A stretch of DNA of 64,000 bases. It comes from Paractinoplanes tereljensis (GTDB taxonomy: Bacteria; Actinomycetota; Actinomycetes; Mycobacteriales; Micromonosporaceae). The position numbers and the translations under genes are program-made. Shown here piece by piece: positions 42,901-51,468 of this stretch. The stretch covers positions 55,017 to 119,016 of the forward strand of contig NZ_BOMY01000043.1 of the NCBI RefSeq assembly GCF_016862435.1. Direction: 5' to 3'. Below the pieces are notes generated by a model, which was not told the origin of the DNA, ran no database searches, and worked only from the letters and a program-made list of their open reading frames with translations. The stretch's first letter is position 1. Each line of letters starts with the position of its first letter.

Positions 42901-45247
42901 CCACGTTGCCGGTGAGCGAGGTGGTGCCCTCACCCGAGTTCGGCTGGTCGACCGAGACCATGCTCAGCGTCTGGCCGTTGATGTCGGTGTCGTTGAGCGC
43001 CGGCGAGAACGTGATCGGGCCGCCGTTGGCGGTGGTGCTGTAGTTGTCGGTGACCGCGACCGGCGGGGCGTTCGCGGTGGTCACCGTGACGGTCGCGGTC
43101 GAGCTGCCGCCGTGCCCGTCGAGCAGCTTGTAGGTGAAGGTCTCGGTGCCGGCCCAGCTGGACCGCGGGGTGTAGGTGACGGTGCTGTCCGCGTTGACCA
43201 CGACCCGGCCGTGCGCCGGGGCCTGGTCGATCTGCACGACCAGGGTGGAGTTGGCGTCGTCCGCGTCGCTGTCGTTGGCCAGCACGTTGATGGTGACCGG
43301 GGCGGCGTTCGGGGTCGGCGTGGCGACGGTGTCGTTGGTAGCCACCGGGGCCGAGTTGACCGCCAGGGTGGCGGTGGCGGTGTTGTCGGACGAGTCCGGG
43401 TCCAGGCCGGTGCCGCTCACCTGCAGCGAGGCGATCGGGTGCGCGGCGGCGGTGCCGGCCGCACTGGCCGGGATCTGCACGCTGTCGCTGGTGTTCGCGG
43501 CCAGGGCCGGGCGGGTGCAGCTGACGACCTGACCGGCGGCGGTGCAGCCGGTCGGCAGGGTGCCCGGGGTGACCCCGGCCGGCAGGGTGAGCTGCAGCTG
43601 CGGGGCCGGCTCCAGGTCGGTGCCGTTGTTCTGGACGGTCGCGGTATAGGTGACCGTGTTCGGCGAGGTGGCGCGCTGCACGACGGTGGGCGTGACGGTC
43701 AGCGCGGCGGCCAGGTTGGCCTTCGGCCGCTGCACGGTCATCGACGAGGTTCCGGTGCTGGTGGCGGCGCCGCCGGTGAACGCCGCGGTGTAGTCGGCGT
43801 TGGCGGTGTCGACGATCGTGCTGCCGGGCGTGGCCCCGGTGTCCACCCGGACCCGGAAGGTGACCTGCTTGCTGGCCCCGGGGGCGAGCGTGCCCACGGT
43901 GAAGTTGGTGGTGCCGCCGGTGATCTTGCCGGCGTCGCTGTCGGCCGCGTCGGTCACCGAGGCGCCGGCCACCGTCAGCGAGCCGCCGATGTACGACGTC
44001 CCGGTCGGGATGACGTCCCGGAGGGTGACCCCGTTGGCGGTGTCGGTGCCGTCGTTGCGCACCACGACGCGGTACTCGATGGTGTCGCCGGGCAGCAGGT
44101 CGCCGCCGTTGAGGTCGACACCGGTCGGGGTGACGATGACGTTCGGGGCGTACAGGTCGGTGGTGAAGGTGACCACGCCGGGGTAGAAGGTCTCGCCGCC
44201 AGTGGTCAGCCGCAGGGTGGCGGTGGTCTCGTCGTTGCCGAGCTTGCCGGCCGCGTTGAACCGGTCGATGTCGACGCCCATCAGGTTGCTGTTGTTGGGG
44301 GTACGACTGCCGACGGCCGCGCCGTCCTCGCTCTCGGTGCTGTTGAAGAAGTTGTCGGCCTGGTTCTGGGCGTCGGACATCGCGGTGAGCGCCTTCGACG
44401 CGGTGCCGATCTGCAGCGAGTCGCCGGTCTTGCCGCGGTCGCCCTCGTAGACGACGGTGCCGACGGTGGCGCCCACGGTGCCGGTGTGCGGGGTCTGGAA
44501 GCCGGAGACGGCGATGTCGACCTTGGTGTCGCCGTCCTTGACCACGCCGAAGCCGTCGTACACCCGCAGGCTGTGCATCGGCAGGGCGGAGTTCTGGTAC
44601 GCGATCACCAGCGACCAGCCGGCGTAGCGGTCCTTGCCGGTGCCGGCCTGGATGTTCGCGACGCTGTAGACGCCGCTGCCGGCGCCCGAGACGAGCGGCG
44701 TGACGTCCTTGAAGCCCTGGTAGGCGTTCACCCCGGTATTGGTGAAGACCTTGTCCGCGGTGACGTTGTTCCAAGTGGCCGGCCCGGCCGGGGTCCGGAA
44801 GAGGACCTTGTTCTTGTCGGCCGCGGTGCGTGCCACGGCGCCACCGGTGCCCTTGGTCGGGTCGGCACTCCAGTAGAGACCGGCGAAGAGCACCGTGCTG
44901 CCGGCCGGCAGCGTGACGGTCGCCGCGCTCTCGTTGAACGTCGCCGAGTCGTTGTCCGGGTCGTTGTCGCCCATCACGTACGCGTTGTTGTCCAGCGCGT
45001 CCCCGGTCGCCGTGCCGTTCAGCGCGGTGGTGCAGCCCGAGTCACTTGTCGAGCAGACCAGGTTGGCGTTGCCCCGCAGCAGGATCGCGCCGTTGGTGTT
45101 GGCCTGGAACCGGCTGGTGAACGGGTCGGTGATCGCCGCCTCCGCCTGCCGGCCGAGCAGCACCATGGTCCCGGCCATGGCGACCACGAGAACCATGAAC
45201 AGAATCAGCGAGCGGCGCGGCTTGCTGCGCAGGATGGCGAAGGGCAT
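39938..45247 (-). CDS. Giant cell-wall adhesin-like protein, LALTG sorting signal
   Basis: This 1769-residue protein has a signal/anchor segment (about 12-37) and a unique N-terminal domain (to about 370) starting AAITDPFTSRFQANTNG. A DUF11-like module (GDTIEYRVVVRNDGTDTANG) follows. Then come about twelve Ig/cadherin-like modules of roughly 90 residues, each marked by VLANDTDPN or close variants and YTPxxGFxGTDTFTY (tandem-95/Big_9 type). The C-terminus has LALTG (1724-1728), a hydrophobic span and a basic tail, matching class E sortase LAxTG substrates. It probably acts outside the cell in adhesion or cell-cell contact. It lies 18 bases after its paralogue. Confidence 0.85.
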   Translation of the reverse strand: MPFAILRSKPRRSLILFMVLVVAMAGTMVLLGRQAEAAITDPFTSRFQANTNGAILLRGNANLVCSTSDSGCTTALNGTATGDALDNNAYVMGDNDPDNDSATFNESAATVTLPAGSTVLFAGLYWSADPTKGTGGAVARTAADKNKVLFRTPAGPATWNNVTADKVFTNTGVNAYQGFKDVTPLVSGAGSGVYSVANIQAGTGKDRYAGWSLVIAYQNSALPMHSLRVYDGFGVVKDGDTKVDIAVSGFQTPHTGTVGATVGTVVYEGDRGKTGDSLQIGTASKALTAMSDAQNQADNFFNSTESEDGAAVGSRTPNNSNLMGVDIDRFNAAGKLGNDETTATLRLTTGGETFYPGVVTFTTDLYAPNVIVTPTGVDLNGGDLLPGDTIEYRVVVRNDGTDTANGVTLRDVIPTGTSYIGGSLTVAGASVTDAADSDAGKITGGTTNFTVGTLAPGASKQVTFRVRVDTGATPGSTIVDTANADYTAAFTGGAATSTGTSSMTVQRPKANLAAALTVTPTVVQRATSPNTVTYTATVQNNGTDLEPAPQLQLTLPAGVTPGTLPTGCTAAGQVVSCTRPALAANTSDSVQIPASAAGTAAAHPIASLQVSGTGLDPDSSDNTATATLAVNSAPVATNDTVATPTPNAAPVTINVLANDSDADDANSTLVVQIDQAPAHGRVVVNADSTVTYTPRSSWAGTETFTYKLLDGHGGSSTATVTVTTANAPPVAVTDNYSTTANGGPITFSPALNDTDINGQTLSMVSVDQPNSGEGTTSLTGNVVTYTPNPAFHGTATFHYVVSDGAGGQDIGTINVTLPNGVLVAADDSATVAYLGTVPIDVLANDTGSPLSVSSVTTSAQGVTPVFQNGKIDYQAPAGFSGTDTFTYQLYDGNTHATGTVTVTVGNARPVAGAVTVSTGTNTAKQINVLAQASDANAGDTLTVTGVTTPAHGSVERNSDGTLTYTPNTGYSGADTFTYTVSDGHPGGSASNTVTLTVTNAAPVAGADAVTVPADQASTVAVLANDTDANTADTLTVTIDQQPTHGTATVNPDGTVKYTPVAGFTGTDTFHYLVGDGHGGQDGASVTLSVVNSAPTAQPDSDATDTNTAVTLNVLANDTDPNNDVLTVTAVTTPGNGKAVIGTNNTVTYTPNTGFCGTDTFTYTASDPSGTTSTAVVTITVRNAAPIAVNDSFVARPGVLTTLDVLANDTDPNTSQGRSVASVLAASRGTVTLNSDGTVTYRTTATSGTDTFDYVLTDDLGLTDTATVTITIDAAPIAAADTVPAAYGTAVTIPVLANDSDPESEALTLVSATTPGHGTAAIVNDKIRYTPAADFFGTDTFSYTIKDTAGNTATATVTVNVAPPAADTAVAVLSGHSVDVSVVTDSRLTISHVGTPSHGTATVVDGKIRYTPATGFTGTDTFTYAVSDGNGNTATATVTVTVTDGTPAALPDSATTPYEKAVTIGVLDNDLDPNGGLAITSVTTPGHGTATFSGGNVVYTPATGYSGTDTFDYTATDADGRTVTATVTVTVGTPPVVPDKTATAKPGTAVRITLPTVDKNGTPVTVTAVGKAKHGTVKLNTDGTVTYTPAKGFAGVDTFTYRAVDADGNVASASIAVTVTGTNKAPVAKNDKVSVAAGGSVTIKPKANDSDPDNDKITITKIGKPKHGTAVLNANGTITYAPTDGYSGKDTVSYTISDGNGHTATATVTITVAAASSGDTDGGNLALTGGNLIPVAVTGLLALMLGGAMVLFGGQLVPAPGRHRPGRHRG

Positions 45248-45265
45248 TGTCGTCCTCGTCGGGGG

Positions 45266-48200
45266 CTAGTTGTCGACCTGTTGCGCCCCCTTCGGTCGTG
45301 GCAACCCGGCCCAGTAGATAAACCCGCCGGTCGCAACCGCGATCAAACCGGCCCGCGCCAGGACGAGCGCGTCGCTGCCGGTGATCGGCAGGGTGTCCAG
45401 CGTCCGGACGTTGACGGTCACCGTCGCGGTGGCGAGCCCGCCGCGCCCGTCGGCGATGGTGTACGAGAACCGGGCCCGGCCGGCTCCGGCGGCGTGGTAG
45501 AGCACGGTGTCGCCCGGACCGGCCGCGACCGTGCCGCCGGTGGGCTTGCCCAGCTTGACGATGGTGACCGGGTCGCCGTCCGGGTCCCGGTCGTTGATCG
45601 TGGGCCGTAGCTCCACGCTCTCCCCGGCTGCCATGGTGACCGTGTCGGCCGCCGCGACCGGTGGCTGGTTGGCGACGGGTGGGTCGGTGACGGTCACGAT
45701 GACCGAGGCGGTGGCCACGTTGCCGTCCGCGTCGACCACCTCGTAGGTGAAGGTGTCCACGCCGACGAAGCCCGGGTCGGGCGTGTAGGTGACGGTGCCG
45801 TCCGGGTTGAGCACCGCCGTACCGTGCGGGGGTTTGCCGACCCAGCGGACGATGACCGACCGGCCGCCCTCGTCGGTCTGCGGCAGCGGAACGCTGACCG
45901 AACCGCCCGGCTTGGCCACCGCGGACTTGTCCGGCACCGTGGGCGGCGCGCCGACCGTCACGGTGACCGCGGCGCTGGTGCGGTGACCGGCGTCGTCGGC
46001 AGCGGTGTAGGCGAACGAGGCGACCCCGCCGAAGCCTTCCGGCGGCGTGTAGGTGACGTTGTCCCCGGCGATCGAGGCCGTGCCGCTGGCCGGCTGGGTG
46101 ACCGAGCTGAGGGCCAGGCTGCCGGCCGGGTCGAAGTCGTTGCCGAGCACGTCGACGGTGACCGGCTTGCGGTACGGCGTGTCGGCCCGGTCGGCCACGG
46201 CCACCGGCGAGCCGTCGCTGATCGTGACCGTGATCGTCGAGGTGGCCGTCCCGCCGTGGCCGTCGTTGATCCGGTAGGAGAAGACATCCTGCCCGATCCA
46301 TCCGGTTTTCGGGACGAACCGGACCTGGCCCGCCACGACGCCGGCCGTGCCGTTCGCGGGCGTGCCGACGGCGTCGATGGTCAGCGTCTGCCCGAGGTTC
46401 GGGTCGTCGTCGTTGGCGAGCACGTCCACCGTCACCGGCCGGTCGGCGAGCCCGGCCCCCTGATCCGGCCGGGCCCGCGGCGCGGCGTTCGCGACCACCA
46501 CGCTGACCTGCGCGGACGCGGTGTTCCCGATCGGGTCGCTGATGGTGTAGCCGAAGTAGGCGACGCCGGAGTAGCCGGTCGGCGGGGTGTAGCGGACCGT
46601 TCCGTCCGGGTTGATCCGGATGCCGGCGCTGACCGCGGTGATCCGGAGCGGCCGCGCCTCGGGGTCGGAGTCGTTGGCCAGGACCGGGATGTCGACCGGG
46701 GTCGCGTACGGCGTGGTGGCGGTGTCGTCGACGGCGGTGGGCCCGCCGTCGATGGTGATCGTGACATCGCCGCTGTCGGTGCTGCCCCGGTCGTCGATGA
46801 GCAGGTAGCTGAAGCCGTCCGGCCCGATCTGGCCGACCGTGGCCCGATAGGTGACCGTGCCGTCGGTGGCGAGCGTCAGCGTGCCCTTGGCGACCGTGCC
46901 GACCGAGGCGATCCGCAGGTGCTGACCGGTGTTCGGGTCGGTGTCGTTGGCGAGCAGGTCGAGCCGGGTGGACACGTTCGGCCGGACCCGGAAGGCGTCG
47001 TCGACCGCGACCGGCGGCGCGTTGCGCACGGTGACCGTGACGATGGCCGAGTCGGTGAGTCCCAGCGGGTCGCGGATCGAGTAGAGGAACGCGTCGGTGC
47101 CGAAGAACCCGGTCGCCGGGGTGTAGGTGAAGGTGCGGTCGCCGTTGTCGGTGACCGTGCCGTGCCCGCCGGTGCCGACCACGTCCAGCGTGACCAGGTC
47201 GCCGTTCGGGTCGTCGTCGTTGGCCAGCGCCGGGATGACCACGGCGGTGTTCGTGTCGGTGCTGACCGAGTCGGGCCGGGCGGTCGGCGCGGTGTTGACC
47301 ATGGTGATCGTGACCGTTGCGCCGCTCACGCCGTCGAGCAGGTAGTGGAAGCTGTCGGTGCCGGCGAAGCCGGCCGCAGGTGTGTAGGTGATCCGCCGAT
47401 CCGGGCCGATCGAGTAGCTCCCGTTCGACGGCGGCGCGTCGACCGCGAACGTCATGGCGTGGTCGCTCGGCTCGTCGTCGTTGGCGAGCACGGCGATCAC
47501 CACCGGATGGCCGCCGGCGGCGGTCGCGGCGTCGGGGCGGGCCACCGGGACACCGTTGGCCACGGTGACCGTGACGGTTCCGGTGTCGGTGCCGCCGCTG
47601 CCGTCGTCGATCGTGTAGGTGAACGTGTCGGTCCCGGAGTACGCGACGTCCGGCAGATAGGTGATCTTCCCGGTGGTCTCCAGGGTCACCACCCCGTGTG
47701 CCGGGTCGGTCACGCCGGTGACCTGGATGGTGTCCGGGTTCGGGTCGGTCGCCCAGTGCACCGGATCGAGCGTTACCGCGGTGCGGTAGGGCGTGTTCAC
47801 CGGGAAGTCCGCGGCGGTCGGCGGTGTGTTCGCCACGGTGACCGTGACGGTCGCGGTGTCGGTGCCACCACTGCCGTCGTCGATCGTGTAAGTGAAGGTA
47901 TCGGTCCCGGAGAAGCCGGCCGGCACCGCCGTGTAGAGGACGCTCAGCCCGTCCGCCGCGGGCGTGACGGTGCCGTGCGCGGCCGGCCCGGCCGCGGTGA
48001 CGGTGAGGGTGTTGTTGCCGTTGGGGTCGGTGTCGTTGGCCAGCACCGGCAGCGACGTCCCGCTGGCTCCGGCCGGCGCGGACAGCGTGTCGTCGGCCGC
48101 CGTCGGGTCCGCGTTCTCCACGTCGACGTGCACGTCCGCGCTCGCGGTGGCGCCGTGCCCGTCGTCGACGGTGTAGCCGAACAGGGCCGTCCCGGCGTAG

Positions 48201-50494
48201 CTCGACGTCGGCGTGAAGGTGACCGTGGTCGGGGTGAAGGTGACCGTGCCGGCTGCGGCCGGCGGCTGGGTCACCGCGACCACGGTGAGGGTGTCGGGCG
48301 GGTTCGGGTCCGAGTCGTTGTCCAGCACGGTGATCGTGACCGGCGTGTTCGACGGCGTGTTGATCATGTCGTCGTTGGCCGTCGGGGCCGCGTTCGCGGT
48401 GGTCACCGTGGCGGTGGCGGTGTCCGTCCCGCCGTGCGGGTCGGTCACCCGGTAGACGAACGGGTCGGCCCCGGCCCAGCCGCCGGCCGGCGTGTAGGTC
48501 ACGGTCATGTCGGCGTTGACCACGGCCGCGCCGTGCGCCGGCCCACTGACGATCGAGACGGTCAGGGTGCCGGTCGCGTCGTCCGGGTCGGAGTCGTTGG
48601 CCAGCACCGGGACGGTCACCTGGCTGCCGTTGGTGGTGGCGCCGGTGTCCGCGACGGCGACCGGCGGCGAGTTGACCGCGAGGGCCACGATCGCGGTGTC
48701 GTTGCCGGCAGTGGGGTCGGCGCCGCTGCCGGCGGCCACCAGCGAGGCGACCGCGCTGTCGGCGGCGGTGCTGTCCACGATCACCGGGATCGGCACGCTC
48801 GCCGAGGTGCCGCCGGCCAGCGGGCCGAGCGGGCAGGTCACCACCGCGCCGGCTGCGGTGCAGCCGCCGGTCAGGGTGCCCGGGGTGACGCCGGTGGGCA
48901 GGGTGAGCAGGGCTCGGGCGGCCGGTTCGAGGTCGCTGCCGGGGGCGTTGCTGACCGTCGCGGTGTAGGTGGCTGTGGTCGGGGTGGCCGCGCGCTGCAC
49001 GAACGACGGGCTCAGGGTCAGGGCGGCGGACCGGTCGACGTGCGGCTGCAGCACCGGGGTGGCCACCGATCCGCCCAGGGCCGCGACGCTGACGCTTGTG
49101 GTGTGGCCGGAGTAGGCGACGTTCACCAGGTTGGTGATCGCGTAACCGGCCGGGGTGGACACGTCCACGGTCACCCGGAAAGTGACGTACTTCGTGGCCA
49201 GGTAGGGGATGCTCCCCAGATTCCAATTGGCGGTTCCCCCGGTGAACCAGCCGTCGTCGTCGCCGTTCGCATCGGTGACCGGGGCGCCCTGCACGGTGAG
49301 CGAGCCGGGCACGTAAGTGGTGTGCGGTGGCACCGCGTCGGACAGCAGCAGGTTGTCGGCGGTGTCGCTGCCGTCGTTGCGTACCGCGATCCGGTACTCC
49401 AGGACGTCGCCCGGCAGCAGGTCGCCGCCGTCCAGGTCGGTGCCGGTCACGGTGGTGGTGATCTTCGGGGCGTACAGGTCGATGCTGAACGTGACCACGC
49501 CCGGGTAGTACGTGTCGCCGACCGTGGTCAGCGTCAGCGTGGTCGACAGCTGGCCGTTGGTGAACATGCCGGTCGCGTCGACCTGGTCGATGTCGACGCC
49601 GAGCAGGTTGGGGTAGGGCGGGTCGCGGGTGGTCACCGCCATGCCGGAGTCGCTGACCGTGCTGTTGAAGAAGTTGTTGGCGGGATTGAGGTTGTTCGCG
49701 TCGTGCAGTGCCTGCCCGTCGACCTGCAGGCTGTCGCCGACATTCCCGAGGTCGCCCTCGTAGGCGATCGCGCCGACCTTGGCGTGCACGGTGCCGGAGT
49801 GCGGGGTCTCGAAGCCGCTGATCGGGATGTTCACGCTGCCCGAGGAGATCGACCCGAAGCCGTCGTAGATCCGCAGGCTGCGCATGTCTTCGGCCGGATT
49901 CGTGTACGCGATGGCCAGCCCCCACCCGGCGTACTGGCCGGTGGCCAGGGTGGCCTGGATGTTCGCCACGCCGTACACCCCGTTGCCGGCCCCGGCGACC
50001 AGCCCGGTCACGTCGGCGAAGCCCTGGTACACGCCGCTGGCCGGCAGCGCGTGCACGGTGGAGGCGGTGACCGTGGCCCAGGTCGCGGCGGGCGTCCGGA
50101 ACTTGACCTGATTGCGGCTGCCCGGGGTGAGCGCGAGGGTCGAGTCGGCACCCCAGTACAGGCCGGCGAAGAGCACGGTGCTGCCGGCCGGCATGGTGAT
50201 CGTCGCGGTGCTGTCGTTGAAGGTGGCCAGGCTGCCGTCCGCGTCGGTGTAGACCATCGCGAAGTTGTTGTTGTTCAGCGAGCTGCCGGACCCGTTCTGG
50301 GCGGCCGCGCAGGCCACGCTGAGCGTGCAGGTCATGTTGCTGTTGCCGCGCAGCAGGATCGAGCCGTTCGCGTTGGTTTCGAAGCGCGAGGTGAACGGCG
50401 TGGTGATGGCCGCCACAGCCGGTTGGGTGGCAAATGTCGTTGCCGCCAGCAGGAGCGCGACGGCTACCGCCAGGGCCGCAGCCGCTCGACGCAC
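45266..50494 (-). CDS. Giant cell-wall adhesin-like protein, LPITG sorting signal
   Basis: This 1742-residue paralogue of the next gene has a signal peptide (about 1-28) and a mature start AAITTPFTSRFETNANGSIL. It shares the N-terminal domain and DUF11-like region (GDVLEYRIAVRNDGSDTADN). About twelve Ig-like modules follow, with VLANDSDPDD and TYTPxxGFxGTDTF motifs. It ends LPITG (1702-1706), a hydrophobic span and a short basic tail, the classical LPxTG signal. The GTG start lies 6 bases after TAACCT. It is a distinct copy whose repeats have diverged, not a recent duplicate. Confidence 0.85.
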   Translation of the reverse strand: MRRAAAALAVAVALLLAATTFATQPAVAAITTPFTSRFETNANGSILLRGNSNMTCTLSVACAAAQNGSGSSLNNNNFAMVYTDADGSLATFNDSTATITMPAGSTVLFAGLYWGADSTLALTPGSRNQVKFRTPAATWATVTASTVHALPASGVYQGFADVTGLVAGAGNGVYGVANIQATLATGQYAGWGLAIAYTNPAEDMRSLRIYDGFGSISSGSVNIPISGFETPHSGTVHAKVGAIAYEGDLGNVGDSLQVDGQALHDANNLNPANNFFNSTVSDSGMAVTTRDPPYPNLLGVDIDQVDATGMFTNGQLSTTLTLTTVGDTYYPGVVTFSIDLYAPKITTTVTGTDLDGGDLLPGDVLEYRIAVRNDGSDTADNLLLSDAVPPHTTYVPGSLTVQGAPVTDANGDDDGWFTGGTANWNLGSIPYLATKYVTFRVTVDVSTPAGYAITNLVNVAYSGHTTSVSVAALGGSVATPVLQPHVDRSAALTLSPSFVQRAATPTTATYTATVSNAPGSDLEPAARALLTLPTGVTPGTLTGGCTAAGAVVTCPLGPLAGGTSASVPIPVIVDSTAADSAVASLVAAGSGADPTAGNDTAIVALAVNSPPVAVADTGATTNGSQVTVPVLANDSDPDDATGTLTVSIVSGPAHGAAVVNADMTVTYTPAGGWAGADPFVYRVTDPHGGTDTATATVTTANAAPTANDDMINTPSNTPVTITVLDNDSDPNPPDTLTVVAVTQPPAAAGTVTFTPTTVTFTPTSSYAGTALFGYTVDDGHGATASADVHVDVENADPTAADDTLSAPAGASGTSLPVLANDTDPNGNNTLTVTAAGPAAHGTVTPAADGLSVLYTAVPAGFSGTDTFTYTIDDGSGGTDTATVTVTVANTPPTAADFPVNTPYRTAVTLDPVHWATDPNPDTIQVTGVTDPAHGVVTLETTGKITYLPDVAYSGTDTFTYTIDDGSGGTDTGTVTVTVANGVPVARPDAATAAGGHPVVIAVLANDDEPSDHAMTFAVDAPPSNGSYSIGPDRRITYTPAAGFAGTDSFHYLLDGVSGATVTITMVNTAPTARPDSVSTDTNTAVVIPALANDDDPNGDLVTLDVVGTGGHGTVTDNGDRTFTYTPATGFFGTDAFLYSIRDPLGLTDSAIVTVTVRNAPPVAVDDAFRVRPNVSTRLDLLANDTDPNTGQHLRIASVGTVAKGTLTLATDGTVTYRATVGQIGPDGFSYLLIDDRGSTDSGDVTITIDGGPTAVDDTATTPYATPVDIPVLANDSDPEARPLRITAVSAGIRINPDGTVRYTPPTGYSGVAYFGYTISDPIGNTASAQVSVVVANAAPRARPDQGAGLADRPVTVDVLANDDDPNLGQTLTIDAVGTPANGTAGVVAGQVRFVPKTGWIGQDVFSYRINDGHGGTATSTITVTISDGSPVAVADRADTPYRKPVTVDVLGNDFDPAGSLALSSVTQPASGTASIAGDNVTYTPPEGFGGVASFAYTAADDAGHRTSAAVTVTVGAPPTVPDKSAVAKPGGSVSVPLPQTDEGGRSVIVRWVGKPPHGTAVLNPDGTVTYTPDPGFVGVDTFTYEVVDADGNVATASVIVTVTDPPVANQPPVAAADTVTMAAGESVELRPTINDRDPDGDPVTIVKLGKPTGGTVAAGPGDTVLYHAAGAGRARFSYTIADGRGGLATATVTVNVRTLDTLPITGSDALVLARAGLIAVATGGFIYWAGLPRPKGAQQVDN

Positions 50495-50517
50495 CCTTTG
50501 AGGTTAGGGAGGGTTTG

Positions 50518-51423
50518 TCAGAGTTGTTTGCGATAAAGGAAAAACACTCGCTCGACCCGGGCGCCGACCGCCGACGAGTAGAACGGGACCGGGCCCACCC
50601 AGCCGATCTGAGCCGAGTCGAGCCCGCTGTCGCGCTGGTCGGCCAGGCAGCGGCGGAGCAGGATCGAGCCGATCCCACGGCCCCGGGCCGCCGCCGTGGT
50701 GCCCATCGGGCCGAACCAGCTGGGCCGGGACGACCCGTACGCCGCGAAGCCCAGCAGCGTGCCGTCGTTCTCCACCGCGATGTGGCACCCGGCCCGGTCC
50801 CGCCCGATCGAGTCGACGATCTCGCCGGCCCAGCCGGAACCCCAGTTGGCCAGCGCGAACTCGGCCAGCTCGGCCGAGTCGGCCGGCTCGGCCCGGCGGA
50901 TCGTCACGCCCTCGTCGGCCAGGCGCTTCTCCGCGGCCGCGGTCGGCCGGAGATGGCGCAGGTCGGCGGTCATGTTCCAGGCCGGTTGGTCCTGGGCGAA
51001 GCCGAGCGCCATGGCCGCGCAGACGGCCGGCGTGTAGCGCACGTCGATGCCCGGCCAGGCGTAGTGGGGCGCGTTGCCGGCCAGCACCACGTCCCCGGCG
51101 CCCAGCCCGGCCAGCGCGCCCTCGATCCGGGTCATCAGCGCCCGGCCGACCCCGCAGCGCCGCTCGCCCGGATCGACCGCGATCAGGTCGACGTGCCCGA
51201 TCGAGGCGTCCCGATGCGACACCGAGCCGAGCACCACCCCGATCACCCGCTCGCCGGGGGCGACGGCCAGGAAGCCGGTGCAGCGCGGGGTCTCCCGCAG
51301 GCGATGGACGATCTCCTCGGCCTCGGCGGCGTCCTCGGGCAGATCCAGCGCGTTCCGGCACAGGTCGATCACAGCAGGTAGGTCGTTGTCGGTCAGCTCG
51401 GAGATCCAGAACTCGCGGTCCAC
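50518..51423 (-). CDS. Double-domain GNAT acetyltransferase
   Basis: This 301-residue tandem GNAT enzyme has GHVDLIAVDPGERRCGVGRALMTRIEGAL in the first domain (acetyl-CoA loop ERRCGVGR). The second has FGPMGTTAAARGRGIGSILLRRCLAD. The GTG at 51423 lies 8 bases after TAGGTT, so it is probably leaderless and shares a divergent promoter region with glpD. It is on the same strand as the adhesin genes, 23 bases before the first, so co-transcription is possible. The substrate is unknown. Confidence 0.85.
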   Translation of the reverse strand: MDREFWISELTDNDLPAVIDLCRNALDLPEDAAEAEEIVHRLRETPRCTGFLAVAPGERVIGVVLGSVSHRDASIGHVDLIAVDPGERRCGVGRALMTRIEGALAGLGAGDVVLAGNAPHYAWPGIDVRYTPAVCAAMALGFAQDQPAWNMTADLRHLRPTAAAEKRLADEGVTIRRAEPADSAELAEFALANWGSGWAGEIVDSIGRDRAGCHIAVENDGTLLGFAAYGSSRPSWFGPMGTTAAARGRGIGSILLRRCLADQRDSGLDSAQIGWVGPVPFYSSAVGARVERVFFLYRKQL

Positions 51424-51468
51424 AACCGCCGAACCTATCCGACGCTCGCGAGAGCTAACGTAAGACGG

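Noticed and set aside
39947..45610. Very long open frame on the plus strand opposite the LALTG adhesin
   Set aside because: It is an antisense shadow produced by the GC-rich, repeat-based coding of the real gene. The minus strand carries a signal peptide, Ig-like modules and a sorting motif.
39938..50494. Possible CRISPR-like periodic repeats
   Set aside because: Periodicity is about 270 bases, in frame, and matches protein modules. There are no spacers.
45824..50536. Long plus-strand frame opposite the LPITG adhesin
   Set aside because: The same shadow effect. Its product is a low-complexity Arg/Gly/Asp/Val string without any family signature.
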